From contig JAALGY010000053.1 of assembly GCA_032358165.1 (NCBI GenBank), forward strand, positions 1,488,001 through 1,552,000: a stretch of 64,000 nucleotides of DNA, read 5' to 3'. Under the pieces are notes generated by a model. It saw only the letters and a program-made list of their open reading frames with translations. It did not search any database and was not told the DNA's origin. Made by a program: the position numbers and the translations under genes. The DNA comes from Diplosphaera chodatii. Taxonomy: Eukaryota; Chlorophyta; Trebouxiophyceae; Prasiolales; Stichococcaceae. Below are positions 63,156 to 64,000 of the stretch, piece by piece (within the stretch, counting starts at the first letter, position 1; every line of letters starts with the position of its first letter).

Positions 63156-64000
63156 TTACTTTGACAACACGACCTGTTTGCCCTGCAACTCTACTCCGAC
63201 TATGCGCTCAAGCTTCACGCGCAGGATGGCCTTCATGCTGGTGGCATCTGGCGGTGCGCCATGCTGTGCCGCCGCGGCTGTCCAGTGCTGCCTCACTTGC
63301 TTCGCCAGCTGCTTGAGCGGTATCTGCTGCCCATCCGCCTGTGACACACAACCAGCAAGTCGACGGTGCCAAAGGACCGTGTCTCACTCCTGATGTCGTC
63401 ATTTGAAGCATGCGCCCTTGCGCGCGGTGCTAGGGTTGCAGCACGTCGTCTCCTGAGCTTCACCAGCAAGCCCACAAGATCCTCACACATGAGGCTCACC
63501 TGCCGCACCAGCTTGCGCACAAGCTTGCCGTACTTGAACGTCTTCTTGCCAGGCGCAGCCCTCGGCGAGGTTGGCTCCGCCTCATCTGTTGCAGCATGTG
63601 TCAAAATGGTCAGCATGGTGATGGCAGATCGTTTCAACCCTGATGGACGATCTTGCCTGCACCCAGACCTCAGGCAGGTAGCAACAAGCAAGATCGTTGG
63701 CACAGGGAGGGTGGCAGGAGACCCCACCAGAGCGCTGCGCAGCGGCAGACGGCTCCGCTGCTGAGGGGTCGCCCGCAGCCGGCAGTTCATCTGCATATGT
63801 GGTCTCTGCCGACGCTCCAGCCTCGTCATCGTCCTGGATGACAGTCTTCTTGCCCTCCCACTTGGCACCGCCAACGATGCCTGCGAACCATTTCAACTTA
63901 CTCTTGTCACCCTACCGTCCAAAGGGCAAGGCATGCTTGAGATCAGCACCACTGCCGCGCACTGCACATTTCCAGCCTTGCAGATCAATTACATATGCGT
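63156..64000 (-). CDS. 3' part of a basic, possibly nucleolar (LYAR-like) protein, cut by window edge
   Basis: Three exons are supported: 63728-63911, 63500-63585 and the last, 63156-63338, with stop at 63156. They read KLKWFAGIVGGAKWEGKKTV, an acidic Ala/Ser-rich linker, GKKTFKYGKLVRKLVRQ and IPLKQLAKQVRQHW, ending in LERIVGVELQGKQVVL. The pattern of a basic K-x-F-x-x-G-K-L segment followed by a winged-helix-like block resembles the C-terminus of LYAR-type nucleolar proteins. That is a guess from pattern, not a firm match. 63912-64000 looks like intron, so the start lies beyond the window. Gene structure is convergent with SEX4. Confidence 0.5.

Overview
The window looks like nuclear DNA of a green alga, probably a trebouxiophyte-type chlorophyte, although the sequence alone does not fix the genus. 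It is GC-rich. Nearly every gene is cut by short GT-AG introns with GTGAG-type donors and GCAG acceptors. The protein set is plant-like: a MUT9-like casein kinase, a SEX4 glucan phosphatase and an ACT-domain STY kinase. Some genes are followed by TGTAA, the usual chlorophyte polyadenylation motif. There is no sign of bacterial operons, rRNA or tRNA genes, transposons or CRISPR arrays.

Layout, left to right. (1) A ZNF598/Hel2 ribosome-collision E3 ligase (minus, 397-5679) carries a roughly 91-bp minisatellite in one intron. It is divergent from (2) UTP4, a small-subunit processome WD40 protein (plus, 6242-10443). (3) An organelle-type TsaE t6A ATPase follows (plus, 10925-12181). (4) A secreted GH5 cellulase-like enzyme has a CBM-like N-terminal half and Pro/Lys-rich segments (minus, 12846-17929). 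(5) A MUT9-like CK1 kinase appears to have its start codon assembled by splicing (minus, 18579-20813), divergent from (6) proteasome RPT1 (plus, 21457-24438). (7) A giant VPS13 lipid-transfer protein gene fills 24664-50078 on the minus strand, about 40 percent of the window. (8) PEX10, a peroxisomal RING ligase (minus, 50707-51977), is followed by the longest stretch without a recognised gene. (9) An ACT-Raf/STY kinase (plus, 53227-55456) converges on (10) mitochondrial-type malate dehydrogenase (minus, 56196-58641). That gene is divergent from (11) a small probable complex I subunit (plus, 59059-60052). (12) A small unknown protein (minus, 60281-60625) is divergent from (13) SEX4 (plus, 61026-63017). 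(14) The 3' part of a possibly nucleolar protein gene (minus) runs off the right edge.

Most genes are unrelated housekeeping genes, but several divergent pairs share short intergenic regions and suggest co-expression. ZNF598 and UTP4 concern ribosome quality and ribosome assembly. MDH and the complex I-like subunit are both mitochondrial. MUT9-like kinase and RPT1 form a third pair. Exon structures were worked out by hand from reading frame, splice-site dinucleotides and conserved protein motifs. Where I give exon lists, the summed coding lengths are divisible by three. For VPS13 I give the gene span and landmarks, not a full exon list.
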